Assembly: GCF_009389715.1 (NCBI RefSeq)
Contig: NC_052405.1
Span: 13,336,194-13,400,193, forward strand
Direction: 5' to 3'
Source: Phoenix dactylifera
Lineage: Eukaryota; Streptophyta; Magnoliopsida; Arecales; Arecaceae
Length of the DNA stretch: 64,000 bases
The position numbers and the translations under genes are program-made. Shown in pieces: positions 8,575-19,559 of this stretch. The notes beneath the pieces are model-generated. The model made no database searches. It worked only from the letters and a program-made list of their open reading frames with translations, and was not told the DNA's origin. Numbering within the stretch: position 1 is the first letter of the stretch; every line of letters begins with the position of its first letter.

Positions 8575-10179
8575 ATGCCTCGTAAGGCCGTCGTTAGGAA
8601 GAGGTCCCGTCCCGCGGCCGTTCCCGAGCGGCGCTCCAAGGCGCGGCATGATCCCGCGAGGCAACCACCTCCGGATCGTTCCCCGCCTAGGGAGGTTCAT
8701 GTTAGGCCATTGGCCGGGAAGGCCGTCTCCACCGGGAGGTATGTCGATTTTGACTTCCTCTCCCGGGAAGGGTTCACCATAGGCGATAGGCTTAGAGCCC
8801 AGGGTCTAGAGTACTTCCTCACCTTGGACCTTCCCACCTATCCTGGCCTAGTTCAAGAGTTCTATAGTACCGTCCATCGGGGAGATGGAGGTATTGAGGG
8901 CACGGTATTAGGTGTCCCATTACGTGTCACGGAGGATCTCGTTGCCCATATCCTCCACCTCCCACTGGTAGGGGTAGCTCCTGCACATCCTGAGGATAGA
9001 TTTGAGGCCCTTACGATCGTCTTAGGGCAGCCACCTCAGTCCCCCCTAGATGAGGTATCTGCTAGCTCACTTCCTATTGAAGTGAGAATCCTCTTGAGCA
9101 TTCTATCCAGGTCCATCTTCCCTAAGACAGGAAGATTTGATTTTGTGAATGAGAGGGACCTAGCTATTATGTCTTACATTCTTCAGGACACCCCGGTCAA
9201 CTTCCCCAAGCTGATTTATAGGTATATGTGTGAGCCTTTAGATAGACCTAGGCTCTCCCTCCCATACGGGATGATATTCACTCTCCTGTTTAGGCAGTAC
9301 GAAATTTCCATTCCTGAGAGGGAACCCTCTCGTGCCTTGCGATGGACTGATCGCTTGGGTACGGGGACCATGCACAGGATGGAATTTCGGAAGAAAGACG
9401 GGATCTGGGTTAGGAAGTCCACTCTCACTGCTCAGACCACCAGACCATCACCCAGTCCTGAGCCAGACTCTGATTACCCAGACTCTCCACATCATCCAGA
9501 CCTTCCATCCACTCCTCCTGCTCCTACCACCTCTGCCGGACCTTCCTCCTCAGCTCCACCATCTATGGAGGTCCGTATTGATCCAGAGCAGCTCCGAGAG
9601 CTGCGGCAGGAGATCGTCCGAGATTTGAGGGACGAGCTGCTCCGGGAGCTCCGAGGTTCCGTGCCAGCTGCCACTCCTGCACCCACTCCTGCACCCACTC
9701 CATCCTCCGCATTGGTGCCATCCTTGACAGCCGTGACAGACATGACGGCTAAAGTGCGGGAAGAGATATATAATATCAGGGATTTGATGCAGGCCCAGTT
9801 CCGCAACATGAGGGAGATCAAGAGCACCACTCGACAGTTTCGAGAGGAGATAGGCCGTGACATGCACACCACTACCGAGGGGGCCGAGCGCTTGTCGAAT
9901 GTGATTGTCGGCAAGCTGGACGCACTTCAGACCTCAGTGACTGGGCTTCAGACGTCGGTGACTGAGCTCTCCACTATGCACAGCAGAGCCACCTCGTCTA
10001 TCATCACACAGCTTAGCCATGTCACAGAGGCAGTCGCCCTCCTCATGGAGCGGAGCAGATTGGGAGGAGGAGCCACATCCTCCAGAGGAGGAGACGCATC
10101 CTCGAGAGGAGGAGCTACATCCTCGAGAGGAGGAGCTACATCCTCGAGAGGGGGAGCTACATCCTCGAGGAGGACATAG
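8575..10179 (+). CDS. Extra 3' ORF of element A (534 aa; putative plant transposon protein family)
   Basis: Intact ORF between pol and the 3' LTR. The N-terminal 45 residues are very basic and proline-rich. Residues about 50-275 form a globular region (FDFLSREGFTIGDRLRAQGL; RFDFVNERDLAIMSYILQDT; LPYGMIFTLLFRQYEI) resembling the 'putative plant transposon protein' family often found in large plant retroelements. A Pro/Ser linker with PTPAPTPAPT repeats follows, then coiled-coil segments (RELRQEIVRDLRDELLREL; ELSTMHSRATSSIITQL), and a C-terminal tail of four to five SSRGGA repeats. No convincing signal peptide or membrane span is visible, so the label env would be weak. Base composition is more GC-rich than gag/pol, suggesting separate acquisition (inference). 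Confidence 0.8.
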   Translation: MPRKAVVRKRSRPAAVPERRSKARHDPARQPPPDRSPPREVHVRPLAGKAVSTGRYVDFDFLSREGFTIGDRLRAQGLEYFLTLDLPTYPGLVQEFYSTVHRGDGGIEGTVLGVPLRVTEDLVAHILHLPLVGVAPAHPEDRFEALTIVLGQPPQSPLDEVSASSLPIEVRILLSILSRSIFPKTGRFDFVNERDLAIMSYILQDTPVNFPKLIYRYMCEPLDRPRLSLPYGMIFTLLFRQYEISIPEREPSRALRWTDRLGTGTMHRMEFRKKDGIWVRKSTLTAQTTRPSPSPEPDSDYPDSPHHPDLPSTPPAPTTSAGPSSSAPPSMEVRIDPEQLRELRQEIVRDLRDELLRELRGSVPAATPAPTPAPTPSSALVPSLTAVTDMTAKVREEIYNIRDLMQAQFRNMREIKSTTRQFREEIGRDMHTTTEGAERLSNVIVGKLDALQTSVTGLQTSVTELSTMHSRATSSIITQLSHVTEAVALLMERSRLGGGATSSRGGDASSRGGATSSRGGATSSRGGATSSRRT

Positions 10180-10953
10180 ATGATTTTGAGTTGTGTTTTA
10201 TCTTCTTTTGTATTGTTTTTGCCTTACTTATAGTATGCTCAAATGTATTCACCTTCATATCAATACAATGAGTAGACATCTTATCTTTATTTCTGTGCCA
10301 ATTGACTGTGCCATTTGATGTTTGATTGTGCCATTTGTGCCATTGATTGTGTGTGTGATTACCTCCTTTTTGATATGATGACAAAAAGGGGGAGAAATAT
10401 GTATAAAATATGTAATAAGGGGAGAAATATGGTTAAAATATGTAAAAGAACTCTTAAAAACACACACAAATTTGTTCTAAGTGGATTCGGTACCTCGAGG
10501 CTCATTATCTCTCTTTTGGGGCTCCTAATGGAGTAATCTCCAGAATCTATTCAAGGGATATTCGGAGATTAGCTTAATCGTACTCAAGAACAAATTGACA
10601 GATTTTCCCTCTAAAACAAAAAATTCAGTTCAAAAATTTCAAAGCATTAAAAGGAAATTCAGAAAACTAAAACTAGTTGAATGCATATGTTGAGGGGGAG
10701 AATCTGAATTTTAATCAAGATAAATCATTGATAACATATAAGCCAAACAATTGATTGCATAATATGGAGGCTTATATAATTCCAAATGAAAGGGGGAGCT
10801 TTAACTCCGAAATTTAAATGTTTCACACCTTTCAAACTTGGATAAATTAAATTTTCAGACATTTGAATTCACTTGTGAATTTTATTTCATTATTTATTGA
10901 GCAATTCATTTTACGTATACTCAAAGTTTTGTCATCATCAAAAAGGGGGAGAT
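10180..10953 (+). other. Multiple polypurine-tract region and PPT of element A
   Basis: AT-rich noncoding tail with repeated PPT-like motifs: AAAAAGGGGGAGAAAT (about 10383), AAGGGGAGAAAT (about 10418), GAGGGGGAGAATC (about 10693), AAAGGGGGAGC (about 10790), and the true PPT AAAAAGGGGGAGAT directly before the LTR at 10954. Repeated PPT-like motifs are a Sirevirus feature. Confidence 0.8.
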
Positions 10954-13089
10954 TGTGGAGTGATTGATTAAAACCCCGTTTGATTTTGATGAGCTCAAAG
11001 CATTTGAGTATATCGTGTGATTACTAATGAATTCAATTGAGTGTTTCAGTGAAAATCCTGCTCAAGTGTTTCTAGACATGGTTTACAGTATTTTGGATAA
11101 GTTAAGAAGTCTGCTGAACCAATGTCTGAGACTCGAGTCGACTCCCGAGTTTCACGAGTCGACTCCAAGCGTATCAAGGTCACTGGCACGAGCTCGAGTC
11201 GACTCCTAATCAGTATGAGTCGACTCCGACTGAAAACAGACAGAAGGATAGAAGAGCAGTCTTTCAGATCTGAGATTCGAGTCGACTCCAGTGGAACGCG
11301 AGTCGACTCCCAGCGGTGCACAAAGAAAAAGTCAGAGAGTGTTTTATGGACTCTGAGATTCGAGTCGACTCCAGTGGAACGCGAGTCGACTCCCAGCGGT
11401 ACACAAAGAAAGAGTCAGAGAGTATTTTATGGACTCTGAGATTCGAGTCGACTCCAGTGGAACGCGAGTCGACTCCCAGCGGTGCACAAAGAAAAAGTCA
11501 GAGAGTGTTTTATGGACTCTGAGATTCGAGTCGACTCCAGTGGAACGCGAGTCGACTCCCAGCGGTACACAAAGAAAGAGTCAGAGAGTATTTTATGGAC
11601 TCTGAGATTCGAGTCGACTCCAGTGGAACGCGAGTCGACTCCCACCGGTGCACAAAGAAAAAGTCAGAGAGTGTTTTATGGACTCTGAGATTCGAGTCGA
11701 CTCCCCGCATTACGCGAGTCGACTCCAAGATTGTGCGACCATCAACAGAGAAAACCATGTTACTGCCACTGAGATTCGAGTCGACTCCCAGACAGCTCGA
11801 GTCGACACCAAGACAAGCTTCACGTCAAAAGGCAGAAGACCAACTTTCGGAAACTGAGAGCCGAGTCGACTCCAAGGAAGTTCGAGTCGACTCCAAGACT
11901 GGATGAGCCAAAAGACAGAGAATCGGGAGTTCGGGCTCTGAGATTCGAGTCGACTCCCAGGACAGTCGAGTCGACTCGAGAGGGCAAAATTCAAATTTGT
12001 ATCCACGGTCTACAGAGGAAAAGCCGACTCCAAAATTGCCAGGTCAGCGCCAGAAGTTGGCGAGTCGACTCCGGGCCAAGACGAGTCGACTCCCAGTCGT
12101 GACGGCAACTTTAATTCAAACTTGGAACAGTTGCCGAGTCGACTCCTGAAAAGCTTGAGTCGACTCCCGCTACAGCCGAGTCGACTCCTGATCGCGCGAG
12201 TCGACTCCAACCCACCAACGGTCACATTGTCAGGCTGCGCAGAGTGTGCAGAACGGCCAGAAAAAGTGGGAGTAACGGCTAGTTTCCGTGGGGGTTGGCT
12301 TAAATAGCCACAGAAGACTGTAGCAAAATAGAGAACATACATTCCACTCCAAGCATTCAAGTCTTCAAGCTTTGCAAGTGCTCTTCAACGAGAAAAAGGG
12401 GAGATCAGCATTTACTGCGCCACCAACTTCTCCCCAGCATTCAAAGCTTCCTCCTCCTACATTCAAGTCGATCACTCATCCAAGAGGAGACCAGAGTCAA
12501 GAAGCCATTCCTCTACTTAAGCTTAAAAGCGTTTGAGGGCTTCTAAACTCATCCTTGAATATATTGTTTCATACCTGCTTTTGAGAAGCTTATTTTCTGT
12601 TTTCTTTCTACTACGTGTATTTACTTGGTTCAATCGGGGGATTGAATCAAGGGGATAAAGGTTAGTTGGTGAGCCAGTTTTAAAACCAACGTGTGAAAGG
12701 GTTTGATTGTGAGCCCGGGAAAACAATCGGGGTTGGTTCTAGTCGGTGAGCCTGGGAAAACCGACCGAGTTCGTTGTTAGCTCGTAAAACAACAAGTTTG
12801 GTTGTGAGCTTGCAAAACAACCGGCTGTAATCCAAGGGGGTTATAGTGTATTCCCAAGAGAAACTTGGGGAGTGGACGTAGGAGCAAGGGATAGCTCCGA
12901 ACCACTATAAAACTTGTGTTTGTGATTGATTGTCTCTTCCTCTTCTCATTTCATATTGCTCACAGCACATAGTAATTAATTAAATAACTTGGCATAGTTT
13001 TTAATTAATCATCCATAACGTTTTAAATTATCCAAATTGTTTTAAAACCCAATTCACCCCCCCCTCTTGGGTTGTCTATCTGGGCAACA
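10954..13089 (+). repeat. 3' LTR of element A
   Basis: Same layout as the 5' LTR. Differences seen: CCCC at 11703-11706 against CCC at 1694-1696, and GGG at 12268-12270 against GG at 2258-2259. It is followed by GAATT, the right target duplication. Confidence 0.95.
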
Positions 13090-13449
13090 GAATTCCAATC
13101 TAAGAAAGAAATGAGAACTGTGAAAAGAGTTCAGAATTCCAATCTCTACACTAAAGATAATATAAAGGGAAAGATTTAAATTATAATATACAGATAATAC
13201 AGATATGGAATGGTCTGCACTATTAGAAAAACTTAAGAAAAGAAGAAGAAAAAGGACTCTGCATAATTTAAATGTTTGTAACTGATAGGGGGAGATTTTT
13301 TTTTCTCCTTAACTTGTTGAAATTATGCATATATCTCTGAATGTCAAATTTGTTCAGAACTTTATTATAAAATTTCTATAATTGCTGTGAAATTTATTGC
13401 AAAATTCTTTTAAACTCAATGATTTTGTCATCATCAAAAAGGGAAAGAT
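13090..13449 (+). other. Noncoding 3' region of the outer Sirevirus, right of the insertion
   Basis: Continues the sequence interrupted at 944. It has a PPT-like motif (ATAGGGGGAGATTTT, about 13277) and the outer PPT (ATCATCAAAAAGGGAAAGAT) adjoining the LTR at 13450. No gene. Confidence 0.75.
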
Positions 13450-14752
13450 TGTCAACCCTAAAGGATGAATTTTGATGATTACAAATACTTGAGATGATGT
13501 TGTGTATTAATGATGTTGGCTTAGTTGTGAAGTTTTATAAGTCAATAAAAATCGGAAGAAGTGAAGCACTGCAAAATCATAAGTTCTTGGCAAACACTTC
13601 ATTAGATATGTTCTAAAAGGAAAATGATTTTAATCTAATCCATGGAGATCAAAGATGAAGTCTAAAGTTTTCTATTTGAAAAACTTGAGTCAACCCCTAA
13701 GCAAAAAGGACAAGTTTGAGTTGACTCTGGCATGTTTTCTTCAAGCGGCATAGTCAGTGAGTCAACCTCCGCAAAACATGAGTCGACCCTTGTGTAGTTC
13801 AAATTAAACAGAGAGCTTTCACCGCTAGAGACAAAGTTTAAAGAGTTGATCCTTGCTCTAAATGAGTCGACCTCTGAAATTGAAGAGTCGACCCTTGCGT
13901 TTGAAGAGTCGACCCCAGTTTAGTCTCAACGTCAATCAAAAAAGTACTGCATGAGTCGATCCTTGTGTTTAAAGAGGCGACTCCTAAAGAAGATGAGTCG
14001 ACCCTTATGGTAAATGAGTCGACCCATTGAAGTTATCACAGCAAGAGCCGTCTCAATATCTTGAAGAGCCGACCCAAGATAAACATGAGTCAACCCCTGA
14101 GTTACATGAGTCGACCCCTGTATTGCTGGGACCACAATGGAAAGCTTGCAACAACTTTTATCTTCTTATGTACAGCAAGAGCCGTCTCAATATCTTGAAA
14201 AGATTCCTATCAGAACGGAAAGAAAGGAATTCAAATCTCTCTGAAGAACTCGTCTAGAAATTCAAGGGAACCTTACAAAGGAAACAATAAGGAAAGAAAA
14301 AAGATTCCATCAAGAAAGAAAAGTTTCCACTAAGGAAAAGAGAAGAAAAAGCTAAACTGTTCATCATCCTCACCGGCACTCATCTGAAACTTACTCCTGT
14401 GAGAAAATCAGTCGAAGCTTCTCATTGAATCGAGAAGAGCTGCTGCTCAAGCATTGGGACATTTTTCCACAGCCAACCTCTTCATCGGCTTCAGCCTTTA
14501 TTTTTATTGATTTATTCTATATATTCTGAAGCTTTGAGTTTTCTGGTTACAACTTTCATTTATTTGGATTGACTGTTGCTGTAACAGTTTCATTCATTTG
14601 AAACTTGTAAAGGCTCTTCCAAGCCTTGATTGGAAGTTGCTGAATCGGAAGTATTCAGGAAGGAAAATAGTTTCTGGTTGGTTTGTCTGAAAACCAACTG
14701 GATTGTTTGTGAGCCCGGAAAAACAAACGGTGCAAAGTTTTTGATTGGTTTG

Positions 14753-16729
14753 TGTTGTCGGATTTCTATTTACTTAAAAATATGCGAAACAGATCGTTGT
14801 TAGAATCGACAGACAAAGTTTAAATTAATTTTACTCTTATCTGTTCTACTCGAAGAATAGTGGTTGTAAGAGGTCGATCCACAGGGAGGCGGTTGGAGTT
14901 GCATAAAAATTTAAACATTCACTCGGATTCAAAATCGATTTTTGAATAACAAAAGAAAACGTTACGTTGGGGATGTTGAATATTTTCTAATTGAAAATAA
15001 ACAAAGGGAAGAAAGAAAACTTTGCAATTGAAATTGGATGCAGAGTAGGGGTCGATTTCTAAAGACAGAATATGAATTAAAATCATCAGTCGAATAGCAA
15101 AGATTAATTTCAGAGTTATTTTAAAACTAAGAATTTCAGAATAAATTGCAGAGATTAAACTAAACCTAGAGCACGGATTGCATAAAAGAAAATTAATATA
15201 TTGTATATAAAGCAAACATTAAAAAGATTGCATAAAAAAAAGGGAAATTAAACTGAACCTAGAATAGTAATTGTACGAAAAAGAAATGATAGATTTTATA
15301 AAAATAAAATCGATTACAAATAACAATGGAGATTAGAGGCCTAATACTCCTTCTCTTTTGCAAATAAAATAAAGAAAAAGAAAGAAAAACAAATCACTTT
15401 TCTTCTCCCTCTCTCTCCCACGGTATAACTTCAACATAGAATATATATTTTTTTTTCTTTCTTCTTTCCAAGAACAGAGCAATGCTTTATTTCTTCTTCT
15501 CTCCCCACCGAACCGAGCTCCCTCTCTCCCCTGTTCTTTGGCTCAACACCCAGCCAAGAGCTCCCTCACTTGTTCCTGCCTTCTTCCCCTCTTCTTATAG
15601 CCCTTGGAGACGTGTTGGGGACGAGCTGGCAGCACCATGATTGCGGAGTGCTGGGATTTTTGCCGTGTGAAGAATGCGGTCGCTGGGATTCCAGGAGACA
15701 GCTGGGAATGTTGATCACGGAATGGAGCTGATCATGGCTTGATTGTTGGGAGATTGCTGGGTCGAAAGATGAATGCGGACGGGCTGATCCGTGGGTTCCT
15801 TCTTTGGATGTGCCGGCTGGGACATTCATGGCACGGAAGAGCTGGGATTTTGATCGCATAAGGAAGGAGACGCGGAAGAGATGCTGGGATGGAGATGTGA
15901 TCGCGGTTGACACGTGGTTGAGGGGCTGGAGACGCGTTGGGGATGAGCTGGCCGCGATGTGTGGTACGCTGATTTGGGAAGGAGCTACAGACGGACGCCT
16001 GGGATGGATGCGGAAGAAGCGGTGGTTCCGGACGATGGCTGGATGCGGGATCACTTGGAGCTTCGTGGACGCCGGATTGGAAGCGAGATCACGACTCGAA
16101 ATGGACATGGGAGGCTGAAGAGCACTGCGGGATACTCGGACGCAGGATCCGGGCAGCTCGGATGCGGCTGGAACGGGCAAAAGAAGCTGCTAGTAGGAAG
16201 AAGAACAGTGATCAGAAAAGAACATTTACGAAACACTGTTCATATGAACAGTGTTTTTACGTAACACTGTTCATATGAACAGTGTTTTCACGGAACACTG
16301 TTCATATGAACAGTGATTTCAGCCATGAATAGAAATTTTGGGAATAAATAGTAATTTCAGCTTTTGTTTATGGGATTGGAGGTTAAAAAGTTCTTTTTCT
16401 TTGTGATGAAGTGAGAGTGGGAATCTCTATTCCGGAAGAGTGCGGGTGCTAATCCGGAAAAGAGGGAACGTGAGGATCACTGGAAGATCGCACGCGGGCT
16501 CGGATGTTTGGGTGCAATTATGCTTGATCATATCATGGCAAGATTGGGCCCACGCGGTTTGGGGCCATGATGCATCCCTCTAAACCCTACCAAATGCGCA
16601 TTTAAACTTTAATTTATACTAACATGTGCCAAACAAAAAATATAATATTAACTCGGTGAATTTATCATTATCAGTTAGCAATAACACTAATTTAGGTGAT
16701 ATATAGATCGCACTTTTATGCTCTCGTCA
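14753..16729 (+). mobile_element. Solo LTR (about 1.98 kb) of an unidentified LTR retrotransposon
   Basis: Begins TGTTGTCGG and ends CTCTCGTCA, flanked by GTTTG on both sides (14748-14752 and 16730-16734), so it is a clean insertion. No PBS, PPT or polyprotein is present. The start region with GTCGATCCACAGGGAGGCGG recalls Tat/Ogre-type gypsy LTRs, but this is memory-based and uncertain. ORFs on both strands at 15566-16264 look fortuitous. It could instead be a short non-autonomous element. Confidence 0.8.
16231..16315. repeat. Three 31-bp tandem units, each a perfect palindrome
   Basis: The 22-bp core (ACACTGTTCATATGAACAGT plus GT) occurs at 16233, 16264 and 16295, with exact 31-bp periodicity; the third copy loses the last base pair. 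Each unit could fold as a long hairpin. It lies in the second half of the solo LTR. Confidence 0.9.
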
Positions 16730-17144
16730 GTTTGTCTGAAAACCAACTAGGTTGTTTGTGAGCCCGGAAAACAAACGGTGATAGATTTTCAGATGGTTGC
16801 CTGGAAAAACCAACTATGTTTTTGATTGTGAGCCCGAAAAATAATCAGGCTGTAATCTGCTGGGTTATAGTGAAATCTCAAGCTAGACTTGGGGAGTGGA
16901 TGTAGGTGCTGGGAGTACACCGAACCACTATAAACCTTGGTGTTTATGTGTGTGATTTATCTCTCTTCCTCCACTGCATATTTCTGATTTCTTTTCTCAT
17001 CTTATTCACTGCTTCATTTGTGTAATCTTATTTCCGCTGCTAAATCTACAAGTTATTGAAAGATAATAATAACTCAAATTCTTCACATGTTTAATTTTAA
17101 AAGATCCAATTCACCCCCCTCTTGGGCTGCACCTCTGGGCAACA

Positions 17145-17301
17145 CATCATATATACAAACTAACATGAATTTAATCTAAACAATATACATCATATGCATC
17201 TTATTTTTAGATCTGAATTTGTCAACTAACATGTTTAAATCAGATTTAATTCATGTTCTTCATATCAGATATATACTTTGAACCTATGGCTCTGATGCCA
17301 C
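17145..17301 (-). other. Start of internal region and PBS of an antisense copia element
   Basis: On the minus strand the LTR end is followed by TGGCATCAGAGCC (17300-17288), the initiator-Met PBS with one transition. About 145 bp of internal DNA remains before the outer Sirevirus interrupts it; the rest of this element should lie left of the window. Confidence 0.7.
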
Positions 17302-19559
17302 TGTTGGAAACCCTAGTGGTCGCATGCATATATTTTTAAAAATTTTACAGCGGAAGCATGAATTAAACTATTTAATTCCTATGCATGCTAGAGATCATAT
17401 CTCTACAATAAAAATAGATGCAGGGCTTTAAACATTTATCCTACACAAGTATGCATGATCCTATGTCTAACATGTAGTCATGCAGAATTTTAGCAACCTA
17501 GTTGATTTCTAATCCTAAATTCTAATGAGATCAGATCTCATACCTTTTTGCTTTCAGAACTTTGATGATCCCTTGATCACCTTCTATAGCCGCACATGCG
17601 TTCGTTCTCTACGGATAGTTCACATGAAGCTCTAGGATGATCCACAACTGCAGGAGTGCTAGCTCGCACAGAGGTGCTGCAGTAGCTGAATTTTTCTCCT
17701 TCGAAGTACTCAACTTTTATTCTTCTTCGAGATGAAAGAGAAGAAGGTGAAGAGAGGAGACGACAAGCTTCAGAATTTTCCAGAGTCCCTAGGACTCTCA
17801 AAAATTTAATCTCCAAAACCCTAGGCGTGGGGTCCCTTTTATAGCTAAAAGACCCCCCACGCCTCACACCTCTTTTGGCCAACGAATTTAGCTGATAAAA
17901 TTCCTAAAAAATTCTGGTGAACCGGTAGCTTAGAAGTGAAAAAATCCTCATTTAATTTTATGCCATGAATCCCTAAAAATCAGGTGGTTCATGTGCCCCA
18001 AACATCAGCTGCACGCCACCCTTTCTTTATGCGCCATACATCCCTACTAATTAGGAATTTCATCCTAATCTCTTTAGGAAGGTTTGAGGTGCCATATTTA
18101 TTGAGAAAATAGCCCCACACCTCCTCTTTCCTCATGCCAAAAATTGGCCAAAAATAAAGAGGAGAGGGCCACCAATTTTAGGGATAAGGATGACATGTCT
18201 TTCTTCTCCAAGAAAGAAAGCTAGGGTCCTAAATTTTAGAGATTCTTCTTCTTATCAATTTCTGAATTTTTGAACTTAGAATCCTTATCAAATAAGGATT
18301 TTTAATAGACTCGCGTCAATCCCAATCCAATTGGGTCAAGTTCGATTAATTGGGTCGAGCCCAATCTACTCGGGTCGACCCAATCTAATTAGGTCAAATC
18401 CCTATGAAGCCCAAATTGAATTTTATTCAATATGGCTTAACCTAAGCTCAATCATTCAATCAATTGAGTTCATTATCAATATAATTGCTAATTAATCCTT
18501 CAATAATTCAATAATTATTTTACTGCAACTTTTGCTTAGGTAATCTGTCAATCGAATTGACCGATGTACCCCTAGACGATTCTTAACCGTCGATCAGCCA
18601 CTTGATCAATCTAGAAAATTCTATGCGTGTGACCCCATAGGTTCGAACCTAAGCCGGTAGCACAAGAACAACATTTTGTACTAATTGAAATGACCATCTA
18701 GCAATGGTACTCGACGTTTGGATAGGTTGAATAATTGCAAAGCAATATTCTGAAATCCTTGGACTATGGTTATCGTATAATTCATCCTTATGACACCGAA
18801 TGCTTAGAATGATTTCAGAGTTCACTGTCAACTTTTTAATCAGTTCATTCATAATGTTTTTCAACTTTACAAATCCTGTGACTCCTCACAAGGATTATCC
18901 TAGCCAAGATTTTGCTAAATTGAACACAAGGGCATTATCTCCTATTACCAGGAGGGGTCAATTCCATCTTGACTCACACACCGACTTCGCAAGTACTTGA
19001 CTGCACCCAGTAACCTTCCGTCCGTCACTGAATTAGAAACTCAGATAGTCCGGCACCAAAGTATAGTGAGTTGCTTGCTAGTCACCGTGGTGATCTTAGG
19101 TTGGAGGGACATATATACCCATATCCACTCGGAACCTCTCTTGATAGCAGAGCGTTCCGAAACTGATCACGTTTAGTGAAATATACTCTTACACTTCACC
19201 TGTGTGGCATATCAGTGTCTCTACACTCCTTGATTAAGAGAACAACCAACGATATGGCACACAACGACCTATTCTTGATAATGCTATTGTCCTAGTAATA
19301 GCATATCGTTTGGTCACAAACAGGTTTAAGGACTCATAGACAAATCCTCCTTTATCTTTTAAAAAAGTCCTAAGGACTTCATCACATCACCAGAGTTTAA
19401 GAAGATGTCCAAAATATATGCGATGAATAATGTCAAATAACCTTTTATTAATTCATTAATTCATATACAATTCAATCATTAATAGGCTGATGATTGACTT
19501 TTATTGGTATAGTCCATGTAAGTATGTAACCCTCGAAGAGGCCCATAAAAACCTCAACA
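17302..19559 (-). repeat. 5' LTR of the antisense copia element
   Basis: On the minus strand it runs TGTTGAGG (19559) to CCAACA (17302) next to the PBS, about 2258 bp. It has a TATAAAAG box near 17843-17836 on the minus strand. Its first half is homologous to the insert at 30043-32311 in the opposite orientation (GTGATGAAGTCCTTAGGACT; GGGTGCAGTCAAGTACT). The outer boundary at 19559 is inferred from the TG terminus only. Confidence 0.7.

Larger units (their letters stand above)
945..13089 (+). mobile_element. Element A: complete young Sirevirus-type Ty1/copia retrotransposon
   Basis: Full structure is visible: 5' LTR 945-3078, PBS 3081, gag, pol, an extra 3' ORF, a region of repeated polypurine motifs, PPT at 10940-10953, and 3' LTR 10954-13089. 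The 5-bp target duplication GAATT flanks it exactly (940-944 and 13090-13094). LTR length (about 2.1 kb), two CCHC knuckles in gag, gag and pol in different frames, the 3' ORF and the multiple PPT-like motifs match the Sirevirus lineage. I found only two differences between the LTRs, both 1-bp homopolymer changes, so the insertion is very recent or the copies have been homogenised. It is inserted in the 3' region of the outer element. Confidence 0.95.
1..17144 (+). mobile_element. Outer Sirevirus-type copia element, right part (5' end outside window)
   Basis: Seen: an open reading frame entering from the window edge, a purine-rich tract (AAAAAGGGAAAGA) at 13436-13448, and a 3' LTR from 13450 (TGTCAACCC) to 17144 (GGGCAACA). 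Element A interrupts it at 944/13090, and a solo LTR interrupts its 3' LTR at 14753-16729. The LTR shares the hairpin series, the palindrome array and the GGGCAACA end with elements A and B, which places it in the same Sirevirus-like group (inference). The 5' LTR, gag and pol would lie left of the window. Its target duplication cannot be tested here. Confidence 0.85.
13450..17144 (+). repeat. 3' LTR of the outer Sirevirus, split by a solo LTR
   Basis: TGTCAACCC...GGGCAACA; about 1713 bp once the insert and one target copy are removed. At 13690-14120 it has a decayed palindrome array (GAGTCGACCC, GAGTCAACCC and similar), again mostly with 11-bp spacers. It has GTGAGCCCGG-type hairpins with stems GTTTGT/ACAAAC and GGTTGGT/ACCAAC, and the internal-loop stem at 16895-16929. 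Confidence 0.88.

Noticed and set aside
15566-16264. 204-aa minus-strand ORF and overlapping plus-strand ORFs in the solo LTR
   Set aside because: GC-rich LTR interior, low-complexity proteins without domains, open on both strands.
17577-17882. 101-aa minus-strand ORF
   Set aside because: Within the antisense LTR downstream of its TATA box; no domain, not conserved in the related insert at 30043.
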